A DNA stretch of 64,000 bases from Micavibrio sp. (GTDB lineage: Bacteria > Pseudomonadota > Alphaproteobacteria > Micavibrionales > Micavibrionaceae). Both the position numbers and the translations under genes were made by a program. The notes beneath the pieces were generated by a model. It was not told the origin of the DNA. It did no database searches and saw only the letters and a program-made list of their open reading frames with translations. The number at the start of each line of letters is the position of its first letter. Within the stretch, counting starts at the first letter, position 1. Positions 1 to 9,342 of the stretch are shown here, piece by piece. The stretch lies in assembly GCA_030824965.1 (NCBI GenBank), contig JAPJQV010000002.1, positions 62,001 through 126,000 of the forward strand, given 5' to 3'.

Positions 1-2
1 CG

Positions 3-512
3 CAAAACCCGATCGAGCAGGAAGGCACTTACCCAATGCCCGAAGCCCAGCTCGATCGGTTTTTAATGCAGGTTGACGTTACTTATCCATCTTTGGAAGC
101 CGAGCGCAAAATGCTGGTCGTAACGACCTCGAGCAAATCGGAAACTGTCGAAAAAGTAATCGATGCCGACAGGCTTGCCGATTTGCAAAAACTGGTGCGC
201 GATATTCCCGTTGGCGAGCAAGTCGTCGCTGCGATTTTGCAGCTGATCCGCTCGCTTCGTCCTGACGATGAAAACGCTTCTTCTGACATCAAAAAGTATG
301 TTGACTGGGCGCCAGGGCCTCGGGCGGCGCAATCTTTAATGTTGGCCGCCAAAGCCCGCGCTTTATTACAAGGTCGCGGCACCCCGTCTATTGACGATAT
401 AATTGATCTGGCACTTCCGGTTTTGAAGCACCGCATGGCTCTAAATTATCATGCACGGGCCGATGGCGTCACATTGGATAGCCTGCTCGATAAATTCTCC
501 CGCGATCTGTAA
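3..512 (+). CDS. MoxR-family AAA+ ATPase, C-terminal part (5' end outside window)
   Basis: This is the C-terminal part of a MoxR-type AAA+ ATPase, a chaperone-like ATPase usually encoded with DUF58 and von Willebrand A type proteins. The reading frame is open to the window edge and begins with QNPIEQEGTYPMPEAQLD, the highly conserved MoxR stretch after Walker B, so the Walker A and B motifs lie upstream of the window. The ATG at 36 is internal and not a start. The later GPRA segment fits the sensor-2 lid region. The gene ends 4 bases before the DUF58 gene and clearly heads a co-transcribed set. Family assignment is secure; the client of the ATPase is unknown. Confidence 0.9.
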   Translation, partial: QNPIEQEGTYPMPEAQLDRFLMQVDVTYPSLEAERKMLVVTTSSKSETVEKVIDADRLADLQKLVRDIPVGEQVVAAILQLIRSLRPDDENASSDIKKYVDWAPGPRAAQSLMLAAKARALLQGRGTPSIDDIIDLALPVLKHRMALNYHARADGVTLDSLLDKFSRDL

Positions 513-516
513 TCAG

Positions 517-1359
517 ATGGAGCTTCCTTTCTTTCAGCATAAGCGTGAGACGCCCGCTTCGCTTCGGCACAAAGCGGAAGAGCTTTTGTCGCGAGTTCTG
601 GATGAATCGAAAGAAACCAGTGGCAGTCTTATGTCCGGCGAAAACCGCTTGAAACGCGCTGGCTTTGAAGGAGACTTCCGTCAGTACCGCCCTTATGCCG
701 ACAGCGACCGCCCGCAGGATATCGACTGGAAACGCTCTGCAAGATCGGATGATATACTGGTCCGCGAACGGGAGAAAAACCAGCAACGCGTTCTCGATCT
801 TCACATTCAGAATTATGCAGGTATGAATTTTTCTTCAGCCCCAAGGCTTTTGACAAAATACGAGATCGGCGCCCTGTTAGGGCTTACCTTTGGCTTATGG
901 TCTGCTCATCACCACAATCCAATCCGCTTTAATAGCGAAAAAACTTCGGTCGATGAACTGGCCGACATGCTACTCAAGCGAAATGAAACCGCCTATCAAC
1001 AATGGAGTAAAGATTCTGTTACTGTTTTAATTGGGGACTACCTTTGCCCTGTAGAGGATATACAGAATAAATTATCTGTAGTCGCGTCCGGAACCGTCTT
1101 GTTCCTTCAGGTGCTTGATCCTGCTGAAATTGAATTATCCTATGAAGGTCACCATGTATTCGAAGACGGATTAAACGAAATTATCGTCAATCATGCCCAA
1201 TCCATGCGCAGCGACTACCAGTCCGCGCTAAACGATCATCTTGAAAGCGTAAAAGATTTCTGCCGCCGCCGGAACTGGCATTATCAATTGGTCCGCACGG
1301 ATCAAAATCTTGCTCCCGTTTTAAACCGCGCCTTGGATGCCATCGGAGATAACCGATGA
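517..1359 (+). CDS. DUF58 domain-containing protein
   Basis: This is a DUF58 protein of 280 residues, the regular partner of MoxR ATPases. The diagnostic segment is FRQYRPYADSDRPQDIDW followed by KRSAR, around residues 50-75, matching the family core (Y-x-P-G/A-D-x-x-R-x-I-D-W). The start is the ATG at 517, four bases after the moxR stop. The same frame opens further upstream, at 451, but that would overlap moxR. The stop overlaps the start of the next gene by ATGA, so translation is probably coupled. DUF58 proteins are thought to act at the membrane with MoxR in assembling or regulating other complexes; the molecular role is not established. Confidence 0.85.
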   Translation: MELPFFQHKRETPASLRHKAEELLSRVLDESKETSGSLMSGENRLKRAGFEGDFRQYRPYADSDRPQDIDWKRSARSDDILVREREKNQQRVLDLHIQNYAGMNFSSAPRLLTKYEIGALLGLTFGLWSAHHHNPIRFNSEKTSVDELADMLLKRNETAYQQWSKDSVTVLIGDYLCPVEDIQNKLSVVASGTVLFLQVLDPAEIELSYEGHHVFEDGLNEIIVNHAQSMRSDYQSALNDHLESVKDFCRRRNWHYQLVRTDQNLAPVLNRALDAIGDNR

Positions 1360-3950
1360 GCGGCTTTCCTTTCGCCTTCGTGCATCCATGGATTTTATTA
1401 AGCCTGATCGCCCTGCCCGTACTGTGGCTCATTCTGCGCTTCATGCCGCCTGCACCGAAGAAAACTTTTCTGCCAACAGCGAGATTTTTGCTTGGCTTTA
1501 ATAATAACCAGACGACACCGGATACCGCTCCCTGGTGGCTGATATTCCTGCGCCTTTTAATTCTTGCCTGTTTGATTTTCGGTTTTGCCGCTCCGGTCTA
1601 TAATCCGCAAAAGCCTGCTGACAGTTCCGGTCCGCTTCGGCTCATCTTCGATAACGGCTGGGCTTCGGCACAAGTCTGGGATATGCAGATATCTAAAGCT
1701 GAAGAAATTTTGCAAAGCGCTATTTCAAACGATCGTCCAGTCCAGCTTTTATTAACCGCAACAAAAAACGACAACGCGTTCATTCGCGCGGATCAGGCTC
1801 TGGCACGCCTTCGCTTGGCCGAACCACAAAGCTGGCCCGGCGAACCGAAAAATCTTTCAAAAAAGGAAAAAGCCGAAACAGTCTGGATATCATCTGGCCT
1901 ATCAGAAAATGGCTTTGATAAAGTCGCAGCAAATTATGCTTCTGATGGCCTTACCGTATACATGCCTGAAATGAAAGACCGCCCAGGCTTGCTTAGAAAA
2001 GCATCCGGGCCTGATGCGTTGATTTCCGTTGAAACCGTTTCTGGAAGCGGCGAAAAATCCATCAATCTTCAAGCCTTTAATGCCAAGGGAAAATTGATTA
2101 ACCAGATAAGAAACAATGTCACCGGACAATCCGGCGGCGTAGATATTGTTGACGAAGCGAATTTATTTCGCAGTGAAGCTATTTATCAATGGAAAGCCCC
2201 TTCTTTTACCGGTGCTGGTGGAATTTATCTCAGCAATATCTCACAAGGCAATGCGTCGATCGGCATCGACTCAAAAAACTCATCAACTTCACCCGACTTT
2301 TCAGATGACTCGTTTTATCTGTCTCGTGCGATAGAAAATTCTGCAAAAATTGAAACCGGCTCTCTCGATGAACTGATCGAGAAGAATGTCGCCGTCATCC
2401 TCTTACCCGATGTTTCAGGTTTCGCCCCGGAAACACTTCAGGCTTTGGAAAAATGGATTGAGGCTGGCGGTATCCTTTTGCGGTTCGGCGGTCCGAATAT
2501 GAGCGAGGCGGACAATGTGTTGGTACCAGTACCTTTAAAGACGGGATTGCGCTCTCTTTCTGGCGACATGACTTGGACGCAAAGCCTGAAACTTTCTGAA
2601 TTTACCAAAGGCAGCCCTTTTAGCGGCATGAAAATCCCCGACGTTACGGTAGAGAAGCAATTGCTGGCCGAGCCTTCCGCCGATCTCGATAAATATGTAT
2701 GGGCAAAATTAGCTGATGGCACGCCGTTTATCACCGCCAAATCGCAAGGACGGGGCATGGTTATTCTGGTTCATACAACGGCGACACCCGACTGGTCGGA
2801 TTTCGTGCTGTCCGGTTTTTACGTGATATTCCTAAAAGAGATTATCGACTTATCTTCTCTGCCTGATAAATCTGCGACCCTTGCGACGTCTTTGCAACCG
2901 CTCCTTATTCTCGATGGCTGGGGGCATTTTAAAAAGCCCTCCGGTGATATCGGCGATATTGCCAAGAAAGATTTTGAAAATCTTCCTTTGTCGGCAAAAA
3001 ATCCGCCGGGCATTTATGCAGATGGTGTTCGCAAATTCGCCTATAATCTCGGCGATCATCTATCTTCGCTCGAAGCTATAGGCGCTTTACCTGCCAATGC
3101 CAAAAGCGAGAGCCTGACAGTAACTTCAAAAGAAAAAAAACTTTCGTCCCATTTTTTCCTTGCCTCCTTGCTCTTGTTTCTGACCGACTGGATAATTTTA
3201 ATATTTTATAACCGTAATAAGAATTTTAAATTTTTTCTTATCATCCTTGTTTTATTTTTCCCTCTCCCTGCAAAGGCGCAAAACGATACATCGCGCGCGC
3301 AGTCGGTTCATCTCGCCTGCGTAAAAACGGGTAACGATCAGGCGTGCCTGAACGCGCTGCAGAAATTATCAGTTTCTATCAAGATGCGCACTTCCATTGA
3401 AATGGGAGACCCTGTTATCGTCGATCTGGAAAAGGACGAATTATCTTTTTATCCACTCATATACTGGCCGGTCGATCCGCAAAGCCAGAGCTCTGCCGCC
3501 ATAAAAGATAATCTAAAAAATTACCTGGCCAAAGGCGGCATGGTTTTAATGGATACGCGCGACGGTGCCTATGAAACATCCCAGATCGTCGTCTCGCCTG
3601 CCGTTCAGCATCTGCGCAAATTACTGCAAGGTGTTGACATCCCGCCTCTAAAGCCTGCGACCAAAGACCATGTTCTTTTTAAGTCTTTCTATCTACTGAA
3701 TTTATATCCCGAACATGATTTGACCGGAAAAATCTGGGTTGAAGATGCCAGCCTGCCGCCGGAAGAACAACTTTCCTCCGTCCTGATTACCGGAGAAGAC
3801 TGGATATCGCATTGGGGATATGCATCTGATATGACCGACGAAGAAATGTCTTCTCGTTTCGGCATCAATCTGGTCATTTATTCGCTGACCGGAAATTACA
3901 AATCCGATCAGGTACACATGAAAGCCATTCTTGAAAGGATGGGACGATGA
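1356..3950 (+). CDS. BatA-like membrane protein fused to a DUF4159 domain
   Basis: This 864-residue membrane protein begins with the BatA-type N-terminal hairpin: FVHPWILLSLIALPVLWLI, then a second hydrophobic segment around residues 60-80 (WWLIFLRLLILACLIFGF). A long extracytoplasmic region follows, then further hydrophobic stretches near residues 600-645 ending in an AKAQ sequence. The last ~200 residues contain LSFYPLIYWPVD and resemble DUF4159. DUF4159 is commonly joined to or encoded beside BatA-like proteins in alphaproteobacteria, and I infer it lies in the periplasm. The start overlaps the DUF58 stop and the end overlaps the next gene (ATGA), so the four genes form a tight operon. Function is unknown beyond the MoxR-associated envelope role. 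Confidence 0.75.
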   Translation: MSGFPFAFVHPWILLSLIALPVLWLILRFMPPAPKKTFLPTARFLLGFNNNQTTPDTAPWWLIFLRLLILACLIFGFAAPVYNPQKPADSSGPLRLIFDNGWASAQVWDMQISKAEEILQSAISNDRPVQLLLTATKNDNAFIRADQALARLRLAEPQSWPGEPKNLSKKEKAETVWISSGLSENGFDKVAANYASDGLTVYMPEMKDRPGLLRKASGPDALISVETVSGSGEKSINLQAFNAKGKLINQIRNNVTGQSGGVDIVDEANLFRSEAIYQWKAPSFTGAGGIYLSNISQGNASIGIDSKNSSTSPDFSDDSFYLSRAIENSAKIETGSLDELIEKNVAVILLPDVSGFAPETLQALEKWIEAGGILLRFGGPNMSEADNVLVPVPLKTGLRSLSGDMTWTQSLKLSEFTKGSPFSGMKIPDVTVEKQLLAEPSADLDKYVWAKLADGTPFITAKSQGRGMVILVHTTATPDWSDFVLSGFYVIFLKEIIDLSSLPDKSATLATSLQPLLILDGWGHFKKPSGDIGDIAKKDFENLPLSAKNPPGIYADGVRKFAYNLGDHLSSLEAIGALPANAKSESLTVTSKEKKLSSHFFLASLLLFLTDWIILIFYNRNKNFKFFLIILVLFFPLPAKAQNDTSRAQSVHLACVKTGNDQACLNALQKLSVSIKMRTSIEMGDPVIVDLEKDELSFYPLIYWPVDPQSQSSAAIKDNLKNYLAKGGMVLMDTRDGAYETSQIVVSPAVQHLRKLLQGVDIPPLKPATKDHVLFKSFYLLNLYPEHDLTGKIWVEDASLPPEEQLSSVLITGEDWISHWGYASDMTDEEMSSRFGINLVIYSLTGNYKSDQVHMKAILERMGR

Positions 3951-5947
3951 TCGGCAACCATACGATTACCTTAGATCCCGTTTTGCCTTTCTGGCCGCTT
4001 GCTATTTTGTCGGCATGCACCATAGCCTTATTCATCTTTTCTTTTCGCGGCAATAAATCTAAAAGCATTGCGCGTATATTTTTTGCGGCGCTATTGATCG
4101 TGTTTTTATTGCAGCCACAACTTGTAACGGAAAAAAGAAAGGCTTTAAACGACGTTGCCTTGATTGCCGTCGATAAAAGCCAGAGCCAGAATTTAGGCAA
4201 TCGCCGCGCAACAACGGCGGACGCTCTTCGAAAATTGCAGGATAATTTAAAGAAAAAATCCGGTATAGAAACCCGCATCATCGACGTCGCCAGCAATGAA
4301 AAAAAAGAAACAAAGGTTTTTGATGCAATCGAAGCCGCTTTATCCGATGTTCCGCAAAATCAAAGGGCTGGCGTTATTCTTCTGACTGACGGTCAGGTGA
4401 GCGACAAGCCTTCATCGGAATTTTTAAAATCCACATCTTTGTTCGGCCTGATTACCGGAAGCAAGAAAGACAAGGATCGCGAGATAGATCTGATCAATGC
4501 TCCCGGCTACTCCATTGTCGGTGAAACAGTTATCCTGAAATTCCGCATTACCGATCATAATATTCCAGCTTCCGCCCCAGTGCGCGTTGCGCTTAATTTT
4601 CCCGACGGCACAAATATAGTGCGCGATGTAGTTGTCGGAGAAGATCAGGAATGGCCGATAAATATCGCATCTGCGGGACAGAATGTTTTCGAACTATCTA
4701 CCCCGCCCCTCGATAATGAACTGTCTCGCCTGAATAACCGCACCATCTTCACGGTCGAGGGCGTGCGCAATCGGTTGAATGTCCTGCTGGTTTCAGGCGA
4801 ACCTTATCCCGGCGCCCGTATGTGGCGCGATTTCCTGAAAGCCGATCCCGGCGTCGATCTCGTGCATTTCACGATTTTGCGCAGTCCTGAAAAAGTCGAT
4901 ATGACACCATCGAGCGAATTATCATTAATCGCCTTTCCGTTTCAGGAATTATTCGAACGTAAATTGAAAAATTTCGATCTGATTATCATGGATCGTTTCA
5001 GCCTGACCACTGCCCTGCCCGATTTCTACTTTCAGAATATGGCGCGTTATGTCGAAAATGGCGGCGCTATGATGGAAATCAGCGGTCCTTCCTATGTATC
5101 GGATACGTCACTTCATAACACCTCTCTTGGGGCCGTGCTGCCGGGTATTCCTGATGGCGTGATGGTGAGAAGCGAATTCAAACCGTCCATCACTAATATC
5201 GGCAAAACTCATCCAGTGACAATGCCGCTCAATGGTCGCAATTGGGGATCATGGTTGCAACAGGTTCCAGTTCAGAACAAACAAGGCGAAGCGCTCATGT
5301 CCGGCATCGACGGCTTACCGCTTCTCACTCTCTCTCACGTTGGCAACGGCCGGGTGGCCCAGCTAACGAGCGACCAGGTCTGGCTTTGGGCCCGAGGCTT
5401 CAATGGCGGCGGTCCGGCAAAGGAGCTTCTGCGCCGCACGGTTCACTGGCTGATGAAAGAACCCGAACTTGATGAAACCGCTTTAAAAATTCAAGCTGAT
5501 GGCCAGACTATAAATATCAAGATGCGCAGCAATGACAACGCCGAGCCTATAATGGTAACAGCACCTGATGGAACGACGTCAACCTTGTCCCCATCACTGG
5601 ATTCGGACGGATGGCTCAGCGCAGGCATTACAAATGCCAAAGACGGCGTTTATAAATTTTCGAGCGGCAACCGCCAGAAAATCATATCTTTAGGTGACAT
5701 TTCGACCCCCGAGTTCTCAAATATTATCTCAACAGGAGATAAACTTGCCCCGATCGTGAAAGAATCCAAAGGCAACATCATCTGGGCCGAAGATAGAAAT
5801 CTGAATTTCAACCTGCGCCGAAATCACAGCTCGAGCCTGATTTCTTCCCAAGGAAAACCGCTGTTGCCACCGGAAATCATGATCGCCATCGGCCTTCTTG
5901 CCGGACTTCTTCTCTGGTGGAATGAAAGCCGAAAACAGAAGAACTGA
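3947..5947 (+). CDS. Large membrane-anchored protein of the MoxR/BatA operon (amidotransferase-like central domain)
   Basis: This 666-residue protein has two N-terminal transmembrane segments (about residues 11-28 and 39-55) and one at the C-terminus (IMIAIGLLAGLLLWW, near 645-660), leaving a large domain between them. An early acidic region (LIAVDKSQSQN) recalls a von Willebrand A-like fold. The middle segment LNVLLVSGEPYPGARMWRDF resembles the class I amidotransferase-like fold often found in these operon partners. It is translationally coupled to the preceding gene by a 4-base overlap and ends 3 bases from the convergent transglycosylase gene. It is a conserved partner of MoxR/DUF58/BatA proteins, with no assigned enzymatic activity. 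Confidence 0.7.
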   Translation: MIGNHTITLDPVLPFWPLAILSACTIALFIFSFRGNKSKSIARIFFAALLIVFLLQPQLVTEKRKALNDVALIAVDKSQSQNLGNRRATTADALRKLQDNLKKKSGIETRIIDVASNEKKETKVFDAIEAALSDVPQNQRAGVILLTDGQVSDKPSSEFLKSTSLFGLITGSKKDKDREIDLINAPGYSIVGETVILKFRITDHNIPASAPVRVALNFPDGTNIVRDVVVGEDQEWPINIASAGQNVFELSTPPLDNELSRLNNRTIFTVEGVRNRLNVLLVSGEPYPGARMWRDFLKADPGVDLVHFTILRSPEKVDMTPSSELSLIAFPFQELFERKLKNFDLIIMDRFSLTTALPDFYFQNMARYVENGGAMMEISGPSYVSDTSLHNTSLGAVLPGIPDGVMVRSEFKPSITNIGKTHPVTMPLNGRNWGSWLQQVPVQNKQGEALMSGIDGLPLLTLSHVGNGRVAQLTSDQVWLWARGFNGGGPAKELLRRTVHWLMKEPELDETALKIQADGQTINIKMRSNDNAEPIMVTAPDGTTSTLSPSLDSDGWLSAGITNAKDGVYKFSSGNRQKIISLGDISTPEFSNIISTGDKLAPIVKESKGNIIWAEDRNLNFNLRRNHSSSLISSQGKPLLPPEIMIAIGLLAGLLLWWNESRKQKN

Positions 5948-5950
5948 TTT

Positions 5951-7882
5951 CTATTTTATATGCATGTGTTCTTTATAGACGACGTAGTTTTCCATCACGC
6001 GTTGAACATAATTACGTGTTTCATATACCGGAATTAATTCGATCCAATCGACCCAGTCGATCTCACCTTTGCGCGGATCGCCAAACTCGGCCAGCCATTC
6101 ATTGACGCGGCGCGGACCTCCATTATACCCAGCTAAAGCCAGCGGATAAGAACCACCGAAACGAGATAAAAGATCATTCAAATAAGCAGAACCGATCAAG
6201 ACGTTTTGCTTGGGCTGGCTTGTCATCCACTGCGTATCGTGCTGCCAGCCGCGTTTCTTGGCAACTTCGCGGGCGGTGGCGGGCATAACCTGCATCAATC
6301 CCATTGCACCTGCCGGAGATTTTACTTCCGCATCGAACTGGCTTTCCTGCCGGATCAATGCATGAGCGAGCGCGACATCAACATTCAAACCTGTGAAAAG
6401 ATTGGTCACCGTCGGATAGGCTTCCTCGCGCAGGAAGAAATTATCACCGGATGCTTTCTTCGCTACTTTCAATGCTTCCGCTTTCAATCCCATTTGCGTT
6501 AGCATCTGCGCAAGGGCTTTATATTCGCCGCCCGTATCAAGCGTCTCGGTCAATGCCACGATCATTTGATTGCGCACATAACGCAAATTAGCTTCATCCG
6601 CCATGCGAATGGCGCGACCTAAATCGCTGTTTCTGATTTTGGCTTTATCGGCTGCGCTGGCAATAGCCGGTATAGGTGAAGGCACAGTAATGCGCCCTTT
6701 CATGTGGCGCGCCGCAAGCTGACCGTAATAGACTTTTGGAAAACTTGCCGCAAGCTGCATCCATCTTGCCGCCTCCTGGCTTTGTCCCAGCCTCTCTGCC
6801 GCCATCCCTGCCCAATACGCCGCACGTGCCTTGCTGATCGCTGTTTTTACTTTTGGATACATGCTTTGAAAATGGTTCAATGCCTTATCCGGTTTATTCA
6901 GAAACCGCAGCGCGAGCCAACCTGACAACCATTCGGCATCGGCATATTCAGACCCTTCCATCTGGCCATGATTGGCTGCAACCGTATAGGCTTCGCTAAA
7001 GCGGCGCTCTTCGATCAAACGGCGGGCAATTATATTTCGCTCTTTCCACCACTCTTCTTTATTGGTGATTTTATCAGCAGCGGGCGGGTTGCTTAGAATT
7101 TGTAAAGCGCCTGCATCTTCGTCTTTTTTACGCCGCCATCTAAGGCGTTCATATTGCAGCCCCGGATCAGATCTTAAATTGGACGGCACAAGCGCCAGTA
7201 CGGCTTCGACAGAACGGGAATCCGCGCGAAGCTGTATTCTTGCTTCGACAAGCGAAATATATCCCATACCCATCATTTTCGCGAGTGATTTGGCATCCGC
7301 ATTTTTTTCACGGAACAGCAAATAATCAAGACGCCGGCGATTGCCGTCTACTGTTAAAATCGATCTGTATTTGGAAAAAAGCGCCGCTTGTTCATCGGAT
7401 TTCATCGATACTTGCGACCAATAGGTATTCGCTGCCTGTTTTGCCTTTGTCTGCTGATCCAATACCAGCAATGCGCCGACATACAAATCAAAGCCACGCG
7501 CTGTCACTGGAGCATATTTATCAAACCATTGAACGGCGGCAGAAGCTGGATAATTATCCGGCATGTTACGCTCTGCTGTCGCCTTCATATCTCTTAAATC
7601 AGGCCAATGCTCGTTCGCTCTTATAAAACGGGCGATGGTGTCGAACGGCAACCCTGTGGCATTGCTTTGATACAGCATCCATTCATACATTTTCGCAAGT
7701 ACCGGATCTTTAGACCTTAAGGCAAACTGGCGGGCGCTTACCCAATCCTTCGTCGACATGGCTTTCAACGCCTGAACGGAATTGGCGTCTGCCAGCCCGG
7801 GATGCGACAAAAGCAGCAAAGCCGCACATGTCTGGGCCAGTAGAAATCTATAGGGTAATTTCCAGGATTCTCGCTTTCGCAT
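5951..7882 (-). CDS. Soluble lytic murein transglycosylase (Slt family)
   Basis: This is a periplasmic lytic transglycosylase of about 643 residues. It cleaves the MurNAc-GlcNAc bond of peptidoglycan to give 1,6-anhydroMurNAc ends. The C-terminal SLT domain contains ALIRQESQFD, whose glutamate (about residue 513) is the catalytic acid, then GAMGLMQVMPATA and AGYNGGPRRV, all hallmarks of the family. The long alpha-helical N-terminal part fits the Slt70 superhelical ring. The frame stays open to 8131, but I choose the ATG at 7882 because it gives MRKRESWK plus a hydrophobic signal peptide ending ADA and avoids overlapping the divergent dapA. It could supply cell-wall remodelling for the flagellum, but its neighbours here are housekeeping genes. 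Confidence 0.88.
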   Translation of the reverse strand: MRKRESWKLPYRFLLAQTCAALLLLSHPGLADANSVQALKAMSTKDWVSARQFALRSKDPVLAKMYEWMLYQSNATGLPFDTIARFIRANEHWPDLRDMKATAERNMPDNYPASAAVQWFDKYAPVTARGFDLYVGALLVLDQQTKAKQAANTYWSQVSMKSDEQAALFSKYRSILTVDGNRRRLDYLLFREKNADAKSLAKMMGMGYISLVEARIQLRADSRSVEAVLALVPSNLRSDPGLQYERLRWRRKKDEDAGALQILSNPPAADKITNKEEWWKERNIIARRLIEERRFSEAYTVAANHGQMEGSEYADAEWLSGWLALRFLNKPDKALNHFQSMYPKVKTAISKARAAYWAGMAAERLGQSQEAARWMQLAASFPKVYYGQLAARHMKGRITVPSPIPAIASAADKAKIRNSDLGRAIRMADEANLRYVRNQMIVALTETLDTGGEYKALAQMLTQMGLKAEALKVAKKASGDNFFLREEAYPTVTNLFTGLNVDVALAHALIRQESQFDAEVKSPAGAMGLMQVMPATAREVAKKRGWQHDTQWMTSQPKQNVLIGSAYLNDLLSRFGGSYPLALAGYNGGPRRVNEWLAEFGDPRKGEIDWVDWIELIPVYETRNYVQRVMENYVVYKEHMHIK

Positions 7883-7930
7883 AACCGTAAACTGCTTTAT
7901 GTTATCGGAACTTACGGAAAGGTCTTCTCC

Positions 7931-8824
7931 ATGTCTGCCCCATTTTTTGGTTCGATTACCGCCATGATCACCCCGTTCCAAAACGGCGAAGTCGATTACA
8001 AGGCGTTTGAAAAATTTATCCAGTGGCAGATAGAAGAAGGAAGTCATGGTTTGGTTCCAAGCGGGACGACCGGGGAATCCCCGACGCTTACATATAATGA
8101 GACGAAACTCATTTTCGAGCTTTGTACGCAAACGGTCAAGTCATCTGGTAAAAAATGTCCGATTATTGCCGGAACGGGTTCGAACTCAACACGAGAAGCC
8201 ATTGAATTGAGCCTTATTGCGCAAAACGCTGGCGCAGATGCTTTATTAAGCGTGGCACCTTATTACAATAAACCAACGCAAGAGGGTATGTACGCGCATT
8301 TCAAAGCCGTTCACGATTCGACGGATCTGCCGATTATTCTCTATAACGTGCCTGGACGAACCGTGGTTGAAATTTGCGTTGAAACTGTATTGCGTTTGGC
8401 GGAACTTCCCCGCATTGTCGGTATCAAAGACGCTACTTCCGATACAAGCCGTACGACATTGATCCGCTCGCAAGCGAAAGATAATTTCTCAATTTTATCC
8501 GGGGAAGACGCTCTGGCCGGCGCATATTTGGCCCAAGGTGCCAATGGTTGTATTTCCGTTACCTCGAACGTCGCGCCGCGCTTGTGCGCCGAATTGCAAA
8601 ACGCATGGATTGCCAACGACCGTGCCAGATTTGAAGACATACAGACAAAGCTTGCTCCGTTGAATAAAGCTTTATTCTGCGAGTCCAATCCAACGCCAAT
8701 TAAATATGCGGTATCCAAACTCGGCCTTTCAAATGATGAAGTTCGCTTACCGCTATTACCGGCATCGGCAAATGCCCGCACGCTTATAGATGAAGCTATG
8801 GCAAAAGCGGGACTTGTCGCCTGA
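7931..8824 (+). CDS. dapA: 4-hydroxy-tetrahydrodipicolinate synthase
   Basis: DapA condenses pyruvate with L-aspartate semialdehyde in the first committed step of lysine and diaminopimelate synthesis, in the cytoplasm. The 297-residue length is normal for the family. Visible motifs are GTTGESPTL near the N-terminus, the catalytic tyrosine in ILYNVPGRT (Tyr138), and the Schiff-base lysine in VGIKDATSD (Lys166). The start at 7931 lies 48 bases from the divergent lytic transglycosylase start. smpB follows 23 bases downstream on the same strand and is probably co-transcribed, an arrangement common in alphaproteobacteria. I see no lysine riboswitch in the short upstream region. Confidence 0.97.
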   Translation: MSAPFFGSITAMITPFQNGEVDYKAFEKFIQWQIEEGSHGLVPSGTTGESPTLTYNETKLIFELCTQTVKSSGKKCPIIAGTGSNSTREAIELSLIAQNAGADALLSVAPYYNKPTQEGMYAHFKAVHDSTDLPIILYNVPGRTVVEICVETVLRLAELPRIVGIKDATSDTSRTTLIRSQAKDNFSILSGEDALAGAYLAQGANGCISVTSNVAPRLCAELQNAWIANDRARFEDIQTKLAPLNKALFCESNPTPIKYAVSKLGLSNDEVRLPLLPASANARTLIDEAMAKAGLVA

Positions 8825-8847
8825 AATAAAAAACGCATTTTATACCT

Positions 8848-9342
8848 ATGGCAAAAAAAGAAAAAAAACCGACCTTAATTTCCGTCAACGAAACCGTTGC
8901 CGACAATCGCCGTGCGCGGTTCGATTATTTTCTCGAAGAAAAATTCGAGGCTGGAATCCAATTAACGGGTACGGAAGTCAAGTCCCTGCGCCATGGACAA
9001 TGTTCGTTTAATGAGGCTTTCGCCAATTTTTACCAAGGCGAGATTTGGCTGCACGGATGTTACATAGCACCTTATAATCCGGCAGGTGCCCATCTGCAAC
9101 ACGACCCGCGCCGTCAACGTCGCCTTCTTCTTAATAAGAAACAGATCAATAAGCTATTGGGTTCGGTCAAACGCGATGGCTATACGATCGTCCCTGTGCG
9201 GATTTATTTCAACTCTCGTGGCTTGGCCAAAGTGGAAATCGCGCTTGCCAAAGGCAAGGCCACGCATGATAAACGGGAAACGATCAAAAAACGCGAATGG
9301 AGCCGCGAGAAAAACCGCGTTCTTCGGGGTGAAAAAATTTAA
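8848..9342 (+). CDS. smpB: SsrA-binding protein SmpB
   Basis: SmpB binds tmRNA and carries it to stalled ribosomes for trans-translation. The 164-residue protein shows the standard landmarks: ADNRRARFDYFLEE near the N-terminus, GIQLTGTEVKSLR, the YNPAGAHLQHDPRRQRRLLL region that contacts tmRNA, and a basic C-terminal tail (KRETIKKREWSREKNR) that enters the mRNA channel. It lies immediately downstream of dapA on the same strand. Its stop overlaps by 4 bases the stop of the convergent drug-transporter gene. The tmRNA gene itself is not in this window. Confidence 0.96.
   Translation: MAKKEKKPTLISVNETVADNRRARFDYFLEEKFEAGIQLTGTEVKSLRHGQCSFNEAFANFYQGEIWLHGCYIAPYNPAGAHLQHDPRRQRRLLLNKKQINKLLGSVKRDGYTIVPVRIYFNSRGLAKVEIALAKGKATHDKRETIKKREWSREKNRVLRGEKI

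Noticed and set aside
7883..8131. N-terminal extension of the lytic transglycosylase
   Set aside because: It would overlap dapA by 200 bases and hide the signal peptide that starts at 7882.
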